DNA of 64,000 nt from Symsagittifera roscoffensis. Taxonomy: Eukaryota > Xenacoelomorpha > Acoela > Convolutidae. The translations under genes were made by a program, and so were the position numbers. Numbering within the stretch: position 1 is the first letter of the stretch; each line of letters starts with the position of its first letter. The stretch spans positions 52,403,074-52,467,073 of the forward strand of contig NC_087063.1 of the NCBI RefSeq assembly GCF_963678635.1, given 5' to 3'. The notes beneath the pieces are model-generated. The model made no database searches and had not been told where the DNA came from. It saw only the letters and a program-made list of their open reading frames with translations. This document shows positions 1 to 11,639 of this stretch, piece after piece.

Positions 1-14
1 TGGCGCAGTCGGCA
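1..14 (+). promoter_or_regulatory. tRNA-Ser-type primer-binding site (first of three)
   Basis: TGGCGCAGTCGG is complementary to CCGACTGCG-CCA, the 3' end of a common animal tRNA-Ser, and is the primer-binding site used by the 17.6/297 group of gypsy elements. Identical copies occur at 764-775 and 1528-1539, one per leader unit. Only one would be next to the LTR in a functional element. Confidence 0.65.
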
Positions 15-1940
15 ACGAAATCGAGCTACCGCGGCCTAGATGTAATTTGGCAAAACCTAATGCACTATTTCGGGAAATTTAGGCCCAAAGGTTCCATTTG
101 GTAGTAATCGCCGCAAAAGATGGAATAGTTTAGAGATTCTTGTGACAAAAAATGTTCTCCGAGAAAGTTTCTATCCGATGCTGGAAGAACCAGCAGGAGC
201 CGAAGATAACACGGCGCGTATTGAAAGCGAAGGCCGGAATAACGCAATTATTGCAATGTGAAGAGGCGAAGTGAACCGTCGGACAGAAGAGGAAAACCGT
301 CTATTCACAGGAAGTACTCGAGTTGAAGCCGAAAAGAGACTGGATTCAAAAGTGTTTTTTATCTCTAGGGAAACACGGCCAAAGACATTTCTATCAGAAA
401 CATCCGAGTTCTTCCCTTCTCTTCAGACATCGCAATATCTAATTAGTAAGTGATTTTAAAGTCTTTTTGAAAAAAGCATTAACTTTAGCTTGAAATTGAA
501 AGAAGACATTTTAGATATTAGGGGTCAATCGACGAGTGCGGCAGCAGACGTTTTGATTTGTAGGTGTCATAAAACAGGTGAGGACGTTCTTCTTGTTGTT
601 TGTTAAGTAAAAAAACCTAAAAGCAGTTCAAGCTCATGTAGAGGAGACTATGTAGAATGTACTTATTTTTACGTTATTACGCATTTATTCACTAATACCA
701 AGTTCACATGCGCACTCGGCAACGGAAATTGACGCAGTCGGAACATGGCAGTTTTCTTCCACATGGCGCAGTCGGCAACGAAATCGAGCAACCGCGGCCT
801 AGATGTAATTTGGCAAAACCTATTGCACTACTTCGGGAAATTTAGGCCCAAAGGTTCCATTTGGTAGTAATCGCCGCAAAAGATGGAATAGTTTAGAGAT
901 TCTTGTGACAAAAAATGTTCTCCGAGAAAGTTTCTATCCGATGCTGGAAGAACCAGCAGGAGCCGAAGATAACACGGCGCGTATTGAAAGCGAAGGCCGG
1001 AATAACGCAATTATTGCAATGTGAAGAGGCGAAGAGAACCGTCGGACAGAAGAGGAAAACCATCTATTCACAGGAAGTACTCGAGTTGAAGCCGAAAAGA
1101 GACTGGATTCAAAAGTGTTTTTTATCTCTAGGGAAACACGGCCAAAGACATTTCTATCAGAAACATCCGAGTTCTTCCCGTCTCTTCAGACATCGCAATA
1201 TCTAATTAGTAAGTGATTTTAAAGTCTTTTTGAAAAAAAGCATTAACTTTAGCTTGAAATTGAAAGAAGACATTTTAGATATTAGGGGTCAATCGACGAG
1301 TGCGGCAGCAGACGTTTTGATTTGTAGGTGTCATAAAACAGGTGAGGACGTTCTTCTTGTTGTTTGTTAAGTAAAAAAACCTAAAAGCAATTCAAGCTCA
1401 TGTAGAGGAGACTATGTAGAATGTACTTATTTTTACGTTAATACGCATTTATTCAGTAATACCAAGGTCACATGAGCCCTCGGCAACGGAAAATGACGCA
1501 GTCGGAACATGGAAGTTTTCTTCCACATGGCGCAGTCGGCAACGAAATCGAGCTACCGCGGCCTAGATGTAATTTGGCAAAACCTATCGCACTATTTCGG
1601 GAAATTTAGGTCCAAAGGCTCCATTTGGTAGTAATCGCCGCAAAAGATGGAATATTTTAGAGATTCTTGTGACAAAAAATGTTCTCCGAGAAAGTTTCTA
1701 TACGATGCTGGAAGAACTAGCAGGAGCCGAAGATAACACGGCGCGTATCGAAAGTGAAGGCCGGAACAACGCAATTATTGCAATGTGAAGAGGCGAAGAG
1801 ACCCGTCGGACAGAAGAGAAAAACCGTCTATTCACAGGAAGTACTCGAGTTGAAGCCGAAAAAAGACTGGATTCAAAAATGTTTTTTTTTCTCTAGGGAA
1901 ACACGACCAAAGACATTTCTATCAGAAACATCCGAGTTCC
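1..1940 (+). repeat. Tandem leader repeat, ~763-bp unit, 2.5 copies
   Basis: Units start at 1, 764 and 1528. The first two are nearly identical over 763 bp; the third follows until about 1940 and then diverges into unique sequence. Each unit begins with TGGCGCAGTCGG and ends with two degenerate relatives of that motif (around 711-729 and 732-749 in the first unit). Short open frames of about 60 codons inside are the same noncoding sequence repeated. The repeat lies in the 5' leader of a Ty3/gypsy element, upstream of its coding part. Confidence 0.9.
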
Positions 1941-2134
1941 GAGACAGAAGAATGTGGACATTGATTTCACCGAATTGTGGAAGTTAGTGGTGTATACATT
2001 CTACAGAGATCTGGATGGTACGAGTCGGTAATTCATACTGTTTAGTAGCAACCAAAAAAAGCAGAAGTGACGGAACAATCTTTTGGAACATTGAGTGATT
2101 TGAGTTCGGTGACAAAGAAGATCTCAAGTGAGAA

Positions 2135-2745
2135 ATGTATTCAAAATTTAATATGAGAAACGATGATATCCACACGCAATCAAGTACAGAAACACTCACA
2201 CTGGGGGAAGCTTTGCACTTTGCAATGGTGAGAGAGAGAGAGAAGTTATTGTTCAAACTAGTTGGTCGAGGGCTACCAAAATCAATTATGAATAGGTTCA
2301 ATCAATGTGGGCAATCTCGACAAATAGTCAACAAGCTGCTTATTTTGAAAGAGAACAAATGAACGAAATCGAGGGTCAGCGTGGAGATAAATTTGATAAT
2401 TGTGGGAATTATAACGTCCTTCGCAGTTTTGACAACGATAAAGACGAAGAAAAATTCGGAGTATTTGCTATCCGCTCAGCGTGGGATAAGGCAGGGAATA
2501 AAAACTGGAAAATAATGGTTGTCAAAGACGGGAAAAGAAAATGGATCACAGAGTTCGAGATAGATTGTGCCAGCCCAGTTTTTTTTTTTCATCTCACAAG
2601 GGAAGTTACACAAGCTTAAAAGAAAAGATCGATTTTCAACAGTAAAATCAGTACCAATTGAGGTACTCAACATCTTTTACAGTGTGACGGATGACGTTAT
2701 TAGGATTATTGGGCATTTTTGTGGATATTGAGTCTGAAATTTGTA
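2135..2745 (+). pseudogene. Gag tail and aspartic protease remnant, copy 1
   Basis: Overlapping open frames (2135-2362 and 2305-2619, continuing to about 2745 in another frame) give a charged linker ending KWITEFEIDCAS, which resembles the start of a gypsy retropepsin, where the motif is D-T/S-G-A-S. Here one residue is lost and the motif reads D-C-A-S, so the enzyme would be inactive. The following part (VTDDVIRIIGHF) resembles the second strand region of the protease. A single-base length change in a T run at about 2580 breaks the frame compared with copy 2. Confidence 0.45.
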
Positions 2746-2939
2746 TCGCCAAGGGTGCAGATTTATATATTACGCGTCCAAAAAGACATAATTGGAAAAA
2801 AAATTGACCAATCCTTGGCATTGCAGTGAGATAGAAGTCAGTGACGCGGGAGGTAACCGAAGTAAATGGGGCGGAGAGTACTACTGATTCTATATACTCA
2901 CAAGTACAGCGTAACTAAATCAAGTGTATTTTGAGGGAG

Positions 2940-4090
2940 CTTCAAAGTGTCTTTGAATGAAACTGGTTCTTATGAACTGCAAAGTCAGGACGCACTTCCA
3001 CAAACCGGTTACCACCGGTCCAAGTAAACGAAAAATGGGATCCGATCCACGTATTATCGAAGATTGAAGCAACTATAGAAAATAAAACAGTAAACAACAT
3101 CAAACTAGCAAAAAGTGGTAATACTTCTGACTCAACCTGGTTATCGAACAATAAACTGAATTACACATACTCGCAAACGCCGTCAAGTGAAAAAACTAGT
3201 AGGCAGTTCAATTTCAGCATTGTGGGGATACCATAAAAGGTGCATACTGCTCTAAAACGGTGTTTTATGGGTTAGGTAATTTGCCTAATGAAGTCCAAAG
3301 GGTTATGGATTCACTGCTAGGCTATTTTCCGGTGGTGCTCTTGTAATTGGACATCATACTCAGCGCGACCAAATGTACAGAAAAACGCCACTAGCAGGAG
3401 GTTAGAAATGTCTAAAAACTGAGAATAATGCCCATGTAAATTGTAATTGTACTTTTTTTTGCGGAAGAAATTGACTGGTTAGTTTTCCAGTTTTCTAACA
3501 AAGCAACAGTTCTAGTTGAGCGGAAGATTGACTCTACTGCTTACAAATAACCGTCCAAAACAGAAACGATGTTCGATCATTCATTGGGTCAATCAACCAA
3601 TTTGTTCGATTTATTCCTAATTTTGCCGCTACTACAAAACTTTTTGGGGCTCTCATGAAAAATATTTCACGTTTCGGATGAGGGGATAGACATAGTAGAG
3701 TGGTTGCTAAGATGATGAATATGGTTGTTGGTTTCGTTCAGAATCATCAATTCAATGAGAATAAAAAACTCGAACGAAAATTGACGCACCAAAATAGGAC
3801 CTGGGGCGGCTGTGGAAAAACTACACGCTGAGGGTTGGAAACCAGTATTTTTACGCATCTAAAACCTTAAATGAGGCCAAACTGAAAGTTAGCATTATTG
3901 AATTGAAACTGTAAGCTGTCGTTTTGACGGTATTCCAATATCAAAAAAATGTCTGTTTGGGGCGCCGCTTAAAACCATGACCGACCATTTAGCGTGATTC
4001 TCATGTTTGTCAGAGAAGTAAAATACAAAAACTATCAAACTCGAAAAGTAAGACGGGTGGCCAGAGTGACGTAATTATCTAAGAAAAACC
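2940..4090 (+). pseudogene. RT and RNase H remnant, copy 1
   Basis: In mixed frames the sequence shows an RT palm stretch (GLGNLPNEVQRVMD, then LDIILSATK in place of the YLDDI box), the RT-RNase H linker (NRNDVRSFIGSINQFVRFIP) and the RNase H start (FYASKTLNEAKL form). These are landmarks of Ty3/gypsy pol. Copy 1 has more frame breaks than copy 2, for example an extra G near 3805 and an extra T near 3850. Confidence 0.6.
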
Positions 4091-4099
4091 AGAGCAAGA

Positions 4100-4560
4100 T
4101 TCGGAATCAGAAAATACAACTAGATTTCCTCAGCAAACTTCCCGCAAGGTGGTGGTCGAAAAAGTTTCTTTTATTGTGTCTCGATATGTTCTCCAAAATT
4201 CAATCCGTTCAGATAACGACAAGAACTACCTCTAAAGTGATCCAAGAGTTTCTGGAAAACTATATTGCCTCACATGCAGTATCGAAGGCAATTAGAACCG
4301 ACCAAGAGGCGGCACTTAAAGCCATGTTCATCGGTGATTTCCGTACTCAAAAATAATATATAAGTAATTAATGCCCCCGTGCTCAACACAAGGCCACTGG
4401 ATTCGTAGAAAGATTGATCCTTGCCCTGAGGAACTGCTGATGGCGTTTTCCTTTCAGCACACACGACCAGGTTTAAAACCAAGTTTAATTGACATCCTGT
4501 ATGCATTAAGCATTGAAACATTTACACGTCAAGTAATCGAATAATCTCCGTCCTAAGCAC
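4100..4560 (+). pseudogene. Integrase core remnant, copy 1
   Basis: The 60-codon frame 4174-4356 contains the DDE integrase core pattern: DMFSKIQSVQITT around the first Asp and IRTDQEAALKA around the second. The piece that should precede it is lost by the 594-bp deletion, so RNase H sequence joins directly to the core. The frame stops after KAMFIGDFRTQK and resumes shifted. Confidence 0.55.
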
Positions 4561-4850
4561 ACTTTGGTAGAAAAATCCAAAACGATTTAGCGTAAATTTT
4601 CATATCTTTGCGCTATGCCTGGTCAAGTAACTTTTCCTGGAAAAAAAATTTGTTTTTCCTAGATAAGAACTAGAAAATATTTGAAAATGGGTGTGTGCAA
4701 TCTCACTACGCAGCGAAAAGGTTACAAATTTCTTCGCAGTTTGCAGTGGAAGCTTTGCACTTTGCAGTGGTGAGAGAGAGAGAGAGAGAAGTTATTGTTC
4801 AAACTAGTTGGTCGAGGGCTACCAAAATCAATTATGAATAGGTTCAATCA

Positions 4851-5276
4851 ATGTGGGCAATCTCGACAAATATTCAACAAGCTGCTTATTTTGAAAGAGA
4901 ACAAATGAACGAAATCGAGGGTCAGCGTGGAAATAAATTTGATAATTGTGGGAATTATAACGTCCTTCGCAGTTTTGACAACGATAAAGACGAAGAAAAA
5001 TTCAGTGTATTTGCTATCCGCTCAGCGTGGGATAAGGCAGGGAATAAAAATTGGAAAATAATAGTTGTCAAAGACGGGAAAAGAAAATGGATCACAGAGT
5101 TCGAGATAGATTGTGCCAGCCCAGTTTTTTTTTTCATCTCACAAGGGAAGTTACACAAGCTTAAAAGAAAAGATCGATTTTCAACAGTAAAATCAGTACC
5201 AATTGAGGTACTCAACATCTTTTACAGTGTGACGGATGACGTTATTAGGATTATTGGGCATTTTTGTGGATATTGA
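4851..5276 (+). pseudogene. Protease-region remnant, copy 2
   Basis: A 141-codon open frame, the longest in this element. The first ~70 residues are a charged linker, then KWITEFEIDCAS at about residues 78-89, a retropepsin-like motif with a missing residue, then a stretch (VTDDVIRIIGHF) resembling the body of the fold. The frame stays open here because the T run at about 5126 is one base shorter than in copy 1. Protease identity is inferred from motif and position before RT. Confidence 0.45.
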
Positions 5277-5479
5277 GTCTGAAATTTGTATCGCCAAGGG
5301 TGCAGATTTATATATTACGCGTCCAAAAAAACATAATTGGAAAAAAAATTGACCACTCCTTGGCATTGCAGTGAGATAGAAGTCAGTGACGCGGGAGGTA
5401 ACCGAAGTAAATGGGGCGGAGAGTACTACTGATTCTATATACTCACAAGTACAGCGTAACTAAATCAAGTGTATTTTGA

Positions 5480-6640
5480 GGGAGCTTCAAAGTGTCTTTG
5501 AATGAAACTGGTTCTTATGAACTGCAAAGTTAGGACGCACTTCCACAAACCGGTTACCACCGGTCCAAGTAAACGAAAAATGGGATCCGATCCACGTATT
5601 ATCGAAGATTGAAGCAACTATAGAAAATAAAACAGTAAACAACATCAAACTAGCAAAAAGTGGTAATACTTCTGACTCAACCTGGTTATCGAACAATAAA
5701 CTGAAATACACATACTCGCAAACGCCGTCAAGTGAAAAAACTAGTAGGCAGTTCAATTTCAGCATTGTGGGGATACCATAAAAGGTGCATACTGCTCTAA
5801 AACGGTGTTTTATGGGTTAGGTAATTTGCCTAATGAAGTCCAAAGGGTTATGGATTCACTGCTAGGCTATTTTCCGGTGGTGCTCATGTAATTGGACATC
5901 ATACTCAGCGCGACCAAATGTTCAGAAAAACGCCACTAGCAGGAGGTTAGAAATGTCTAAAAACTGAGAATAGTGCCCATGTAAATTGTAATTGTACTTT
6001 TTTTTGCGGAAGAAATTGACTGGTTAGTTTTCCAACTTTCTAACAAAGCTACAGTTCTAGTTGGGCGGAAGATTGACTCTACTGCTTACAAATAACCGTC
6101 CAAAACAGAAACGATGTTCGATCATTCATTGGGTCAATCAACCAATTTGTTCGATTTATTCCTAATTTTGCCGCTACTACAAAATTTTTGGGGCTCTCAT
6201 GAAAATTATTTCACGTTTCGGATGAGGGGATAGACATAGTAGAGTGGTTGCTAAGACGATGAATATGGTTGTTGGTTTCGTTCAGAATCATCAATTCAAT
6301 GAGAATAAAAAACTCGAACGAAAATTGACGCACCAAAATAGGACCTGGGCGGCTCTGGAAAAACTACACGATGAGGGTTGGAAACCAGTATTTTACGCAT
6401 CGAAAACCTTAAATGAGGCCAAACTGAAAGTTAGCATTATTGAATTGAAACTGTAAGCTGTCGTTTTGACGGTATTCCAATATCAAAAAAATGTCTGTTT
6501 GGGGCGCCGCTTAAAACCATAACCGACCATTTAGCGTGATTCTCATGTTTGTCAGAGAAGTAAAATACAAAAACTATCAAACTCGAAAAGTAAGACGGGT
6601 GGCCAGAGTGACGTAATTATCTAAGAAAAACCAGAGCAAG
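5480..6640 (+). pseudogene. RT and RNase H remnant, copy 2
   Basis: Contains the same RT palm and linker landmarks as copy 1, and a cleaner RNase H start (6244-6456; WAALEKLHDEGWKPVFYASKTLNEAKL), which matches the region just after the first catalytic Asp in gypsy RNase H. A stop follows IELKL, and the TDH motif region is shifted. No complete catalytic set remains. Confidence 0.65.
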
Positions 6641-7695
6641 ATTCAAGTCATTGCAAGGAATATGAAGCAAAGAAACTAAATGACTTGTATGGAAACTTTC
6701 ATTTAATCGAAGTTTATGCTGCGAATCACAAGCAAACAGAAGACTGCCTGAATTGTGAGCTGTTAAAGTTCTTAAGGAAGGCGAAAACTTTCAGTTCTTA
6801 GCTAAGGGCGCGAGGATCGGAAAATTCTTTCATTTAAGGTGCTTGGCAACAATTCCCTTCGCCAGCCTTCGGTTGAAACTTCCCACCTGTTATGCTTCCG
6901 TCTCTGTCGTCCAATGGCCCATTTTTTTTATTCCGAATTTATCGCAACACTAAATTGGACAAAAGAGAAAAAAATTACCTATTTGAAGCTCCGGAAACAA
7001 AAAATCTCGATGATCACAAAAAATCTACGCCCTTGTACTGCACACCATTTGGATAAGTTACATAGTTCAAATGGCGCCACAGGGAACAGCCCTGATTATG
7101 ATGCGTCTTGACAAATAACATTCGGGGTTGTTTAAAAGGCGATACGTGGCAAGCAAATAATGGCTGCAATTAATGGCAAGAATTTAACAATAATCATTCC
7201 GGAGAACGACATAACAAAAATAAATACAATGGAAGAACGGAATCAGAAAATGCAACTAGATTTCCTCAGCAAACTGCCCGCAAGGTGGTGGGCGAAAAAA
7301 TTTCTTTTAACGTGTCTCGATATATTCTCCAAAATTCAATCCGTTCAGATAACGACAAGAACTATCTCTAAAGTGATCCAAGAGTTTCTGGAAAACTATA
7401 TTGCCTCATATGCAGTATCGAAGGCAATTAGAACCGACCAAGAGGCGGCACTTAAAGCCATGTTAATCGGTGATTTCCGTACTCAAAAATAATATATAAG
7501 TAATTAATGCTCCCGTGCTCAACACAAGGCCACTGGATTCGTGGAAAGATTGATCCTTGCCCTGAGGAACTGCTGATGGCGTTTTCCTTTCAGCACACAC
7601 GACCATTTTTAAAACCAAGTTTAATTGACATCCTGTATGCATTAAGCATTGAAACATTTACACGTCAAGCAATCGAAAAATCTCCGTCCTAAGCA
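6640..7695 (+). pseudogene. Integrase remnant, copy 2
   Basis: The 110-codon frame 7160-7492 carries LDFLSKLPARWW then CLDIFSKIQSVQITT and IRTDQEAALKAM, i.e. the first two Asp blocks of a retroviral-type integrase core. The expected third acidic residue block follows in another frame. The 594 bp upstream (6645-7238), missing from copy 1, occupies the place of the integrase N-terminal zinc domain, but I could not recognise a clean HHCC motif there. Confidence 0.55.
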
Positions 7696-7869
7696 TACTT
7701 TGGTAGAAAAATCCAAAACGATTTAGCATAAATTTTCATATCTTCGCGCTATGCCTGGTCAAGTAACTTTTCCTGGAAAAAAAATTGTTTTTCCTAGATA
7801 TGAACTAGAAAATATTTGAAAATGGGTGTGTGCGATCTCACTACGCAGCGAAAAGGTTACAAATTTCTT

Positions 7870-9176
7870 CGGTAAAACCAGGAGCGCTCAAAACCTGAAA
7901 CATATTATAGTTTTTTAAGGAGTAAGTAGTACAGGAAACTGAGCACACGGTTGCTCTAAATTCGGTGAAAATCTCACATAAAACTGAACGTTTGATAAGT
8001 TTAGGAGAAAATCAGTAGATGTTTTGGGGAATAGATAATTCAGCTCAATCAACCACACGCAAGGTACCGGGTAGCAGTACGTTGGTAATTGGATAAACGG
8101 GAGGAAACCGCCCTACAAGCAACCCAGGAGAGGATGGACGATGAAGAGGATGCTTTACAGACTAGTGGTACGGTCCAAAATCCCATCATTATGGATAGTT
8201 CATCTGATGGCATCTTGCCATTCAAGTCAACTGTGGTATGCAAAACGAGCCAAAAAAACAACAAATAAACCTTCCTTACTGCCCAGATGTCCAGTCGGGC
8301 GATTATAACTTCGCAAACTGAACAGGAAATACCAAAAGTCGAAAAGATTGTCGCGTACTCGAGCTCAGAAGAGAATGTTGCCGTTACGACGGACATCGAC
8401 ATAACTCAGAGTTCCGGATATGACACAGCGGAAAGCCCAAGAGTGATGTCATCTGCCGAAGATATGGACGATTGTCAAAGAAGAGATCATGGTTCTACCA
8501 AAATGGAGGTGTAGTAGAGCTCTTCTCCTAGAAAATCGGAAGAAGAGTGAAAGAATTGACGCCGGAGGTTAACAAAGTTGATTGTCTAGTAACCCGCCAA
8601 GGTCCCACGAGTCCGATATTCCGAGTATAGCAATTCCAAGTAGGATTCCAAAGCGAAAAAACGAGATATTACTAGGCCGTTAAGTGATTGTAAAAAGCCG
8701 AACTTCCTGGGCGAACGGTTCTTCAATAGTGTGATACCAGCCGAACAGCAAACATAAAAGATAGTATCCACGCGAAGCGATTCGAGGATGACCGAAACGA
8801 ACAGCCAGACGCTGCACCCGGACCCTCGGATACGAAAAGTTTCAGTAGACTCAGTGGCGGTTGGCATACAATGAAAGACCGAACAGCAGGTGCTTCGACT
8901 CGAAATGGTAGCCCAAAAAAAACTCATAGCCCAAAAAACGCAGCGCAGAAATAATTACTTTGACCGCAAATGTGCAGATTTCATCGGGGAGAGGACTATA
9001 TTCAAGACCACATATCTGGGTTGGACAAAGAAGTTTCTGGTCAGTTTGTCGATATCCCGTTCAAGCTTCGCAGGATCGTCAAACATTCAAAAAGAGTACC
9101 CTCGTTTACTGATATGCAAGGGAAAATGATTGATGGTTTTCGAGTGCAGGCTTTGTACAAAAGACTAGAGGCTTAA
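7870..9176 (+). pseudogene. Integrase C-terminal tail and acidic linker
   Basis: Three open stretches in different frames. 8287-8514 gives a Ser/Asp/Glu-rich segment (SSEENVAVTTDIDITQSSGYDT) typical of disordered pol tails. 8970-9176 ends PFKLRRIVKH then DMQGKMIDGFRVQALYKRLEA, which fits the pattern of the integrase C-terminal (GPY/F-type) domain, where a beta-strand core is followed by D-x-QGK and an H/VQ-x-L-K end. The 9176 stop would be the end of pol. Assignment is by pattern and position only. Confidence 0.4.
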
Positions 9177-9282
9177 AATCCAAAAAAAAACTCATAAAGG
9201 TTAACCGCTGGGAAAACAAGTAGATGCCGCACACGCAGAAACTCAAGGCAGGCGCGAGCACAATTCAAGGACCCAATTTTCT

Positions 9283-9308
9283 TCTGAAGGGGTGGAGATA
9301 AGGGGGAT
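9283..9308 (+). promoter_or_regulatory. Putative polypurine tract
   Basis: CTGAAGGGGTGGAGATAAGGGGGA is almost pure purine and lies about 110 bp after the last pol frame. This is where a polypurine tract, the primer for plus-strand synthesis, is expected, just before the 3' LTR. Confidence 0.5.
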
Positions 9309-10530
9309 TAGATTCATCTTAAAAGACCAAGGATACAATTGAAACAAACTTTAAGGGATAATTAGAAACTAATTAACTTTGATGCATTAGAATTGGTTAA
9401 CATAGTATTTTGTTGTTATTTTGTCGTAGGGGACAGCAGTGGATTTTTATAATAAAAACTTTATATTCGGCGTATTTATAATATGTTATTGCGTAATTAA
9501 ATAGTAAAGCCGAACTCATCGCTTTAGTTAGCGTAACCATCACGTACCGTCAATGGCGGCGGTGTTAAGTTGAGCTCAGTTTGTTTTTCTCACATTTTAT
9601 CAAACTTTAACTTCCAACAACAATTTGATTTCCACAGCGGAAGTTCTCTGCTCTCGCGATTCTTGATTTTTTAGTAAAAAAAGTAAATTGTCCTCGCATT
9701 TGTTGACCAATTGATTGTAGACAATTAGTTACAAGAGTTATTTTAGTTGTTAGGTTATCATATGAAGAAAAAAAACGGATGATTCAATTATCTCAACTTG
9801 GGTCAATTGCCTCAATAAGAGGGTTTAAAATCTTATCAGTACTGCAAAGGTCTTTTAAAAATAAACTGCACTGCAACCTGTTACAGCAGATATAATGTGG
9901 AATATCACATATATGTATAGAATTGAAGTGTTTGTCAAATAACCCCGCATTCACTACTTTCTCGCATTTAGCTGTTCTGAACTCCGCGACTAATTTTCTT
10001 CTGGCATTTATCGTCTAGTAGGCATTTATTGGTTTCTCGAAAGTTCGGAGCAAATAAAACTAGAAAAATGGTAAATTATTTGTTCCATTTATTTTCGAGT
10101 GTTTATTAGTGTTCCCGCAACATTGACGCACATGTCAAAAACAATAAAGACAAAATTAGAAACTAAAATCGATTTCCAACTAAACCAATAAAATCAATTC
10201 CCAAAAAAGACACTTTTGATTGCTTTAGCAAAAAAAACCAGTATTCATTCAACTAATTAGCATTTTCTATGTTTGGGTATTAAATCACTTGTCTGATGTA
10301 GACAAGCATGTTTGATGAAGAACAATACGTATACCAATATCAGAACACTCAATCTCCCTCTCTCTCATCTCCTGTGAGGCTTTGAGATTTTATTACGGTA
10401 GCTGAAAGCCACACACCTCCTTGTCCCTCTCCTAGTTCTCTGTGTCTGGTCTCTCAGTTGTATACTCCTGGTGCCTGTAGAGAGTTGATACGGGACATTA
10501 TGGCACCCAGGTTTTCTGCGAATCTTCGAA
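9309..10530 (+). other. Noncoding: probable 3' LTR of element 1 and 5' LTR of the BEL element
   Basis: No coding signal. AATAAA-type signals occur near 9450-9470, and CT-rich stretches with a short spaced inverted pair (CCTGGTGCC near 10468, GGCACCCAGG near 10503) end at TGGCACCCAGG, which could be a primer-binding site for the BEL element that follows. The 5' LTR of element 1 is outside the window, so its LTR limits cannot be set by comparison. The split between the two LTRs is inferred. Confidence 0.3.
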
Positions 10531-10779
10531 ATTAATTAGCCTTGTTTTTTTCACATTTTTTTTTCATTTTTTCCGATAATGTAACTTTCAGAGGAAAAAG
10601 AAAAGTTGTTATCAATTTTGTTTCGTTTGCATCAATTTGTTGTTTGTTACTCGGAACTCCTAATACGACAAGTTGTTCTGTTTCGAGGGCAAATTTTTCT
10701 GCTTCTTTACGGCTTTCTATTTCTGATATCTTACATTCATTGCACGTCATAGCTTGACACATACTCAAGAATCAGTATT

Positions 10780-11625
10780 GCCCGAACTTTTTAAAGACCT
10801 ACAGGAAATCAATTCCAATAGTCAAGCCATTTGTATTCGACGGAGGCCTGGAACAATTGTTAGATTGGTTTAAACACTTCAGCGCGACAATCCATACCAG
10901 AGACATTTCCCACTCGGATAAACTGACCCAACCACTAAAAATGCAAAGCTTCTCATCCGCGTATGTGGATGTAACGGATTAAAAAACCATTCCAACTCCT
11001 GGAAGAAGACTTTGGAAACCCGACGATGATAGTTACTTCATTATTTCGAAAACTTGACAACATCAGCAGTCTGACTCAACGACAAAACGTAAACTACAAG
11101 GATCTCGCTAAATTCCTGCAAACAGTGCTTGTCACCTTCACAACTTTTGAATTTCACAACGTTGTCCACTCTACAACAAACATTCAGACATTTTTGAGAA
11201 AAATTGCTGACACGCAGCAGACTTGAATGGAACCGCTACAACCTTCAACAAAAACTCCAACAGCCTTGGCGGGTTCGCTTGAGCGTAAGGTTCTACGTCT
11301 ACGTCGAATCCCGCATCGACGTGCCCAGCAGCAATCAACAAGCATTTGCAGCCAGCCCACCGAACAATCACCTCAACATCCCGAACGTTCAACGGTTACA
11401 ACAAGATCAGCCAGAACAAAAGGAGCCAAAAAAGAATTTGATTTTTGCCCGGAGAAAAGCGGTTGCCCATACACCGGAAAGTGCCAGCAATTCATTGCCA
11501 CGAAACCTAAGGACTAAATACATCATGTCAAAATTCTTCAAATCTGCTTTAACTGCCACAACCCCCACCAATTCGCCGATTTTTAATCAACTCAGACCTG
11601 TAGGTAGTTGAATGCAACAGGAAAC
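10780..11625 (+). pseudogene. BEL/Pao Gag remnant
   Basis: Broken frames give a Gag-like stretch (FDGGLEQLLDWFKHFSATIH) resembling the 'F-x-G-D ... W-x-x-F-x-x-F' start of BEL Gag. It is followed at 11440-11580 by a Cys/His segment: CPYTGKCQQF and, in frame a little later, CFNCHNPHQFADF. The two pieces match the paired zinc-binding segment (C-x-x-G-x-C-x-x-F ... C-F-x-C-x-x-x-H) found in this clade. There are at least four frame breaks. No intact start can be chosen. Confidence 0.5.
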
Positions 11626-11639
11626 AGCACACTCTTCTT

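Larger units (their letters stand above)
2210..4735 (+). repeat. Direct duplication inside element 1, copy 1
   Basis: This segment is repeated at 4755-7870 with only scattered substitutions. Copy 1 lacks 594 bp present in copy 2 (6645-7238); the break is at about 4100. Both copies start after the same CTTTGCACTTTGCA motif and a GA microsatellite, and the junction near 4735-4755 repeats this motif. The low divergence indicates that the duplication is young compared with the decay of the element. Confidence 0.9.
4755..7870 (+). repeat. Direct duplication inside element 1, copy 2
   Basis: Longer partner of 2210-4735. It retains the 594-bp piece lost from copy 1, which covers the region between RNase H and the integrase core. 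Its right end leads into unduplicated integrase-tail sequence, so copy 2 is contiguous with the rest of the element. Confidence 0.9.
1..9310 (+). mobile_element. Decayed Ty3/gypsy LTR retrotransposon (element 1)
   Basis: The order is primer-binding site, leader, gag tail/protease, RT, RNase H, integrase, integrase C-terminal tail and a polypurine tract, all on the + strand, which is the Ty3/gypsy order. The window opens exactly at the primer-binding site, so any 5' LTR lies outside. The internal part is tandemly duplicated and every domain carries stops and frameshifts, so the copy is dead. Family assignment rests on the RT-RNase H linker, the RNase H motif and the integrase core in this order. 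Limits on the right are set by the polypurine tract; the 3' LTR is not delimited. Confidence 0.75.

Noticed and set aside
1-12. TGGCGCAGTCGG as a Pol III A box of a tRNA-derived SINE or tRNA gene
   Set aside because: It fits the A-box consensus, but no B box (GGTTCGANNCC) lies at the right distance, and the retroelement context explains it as a primer-binding site.
4270-4521. - strand frame repeated at 7463-7657
   Set aside because: Shadow of the integrase region, duplicated with it.
5487-5765. 92-codon - strand frame with a hydrophobic stretch, also at 2942-3151
   Set aside because: It is antisense to the RT region of element 1, and its repetition is due to the direct duplication.
10532-10768. 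78-codon - strand frame with a CxxC motif
   Set aside because: An equally long + strand frame covers the same DNA; composition bias of an AT-rich region next to the BEL start explains both.
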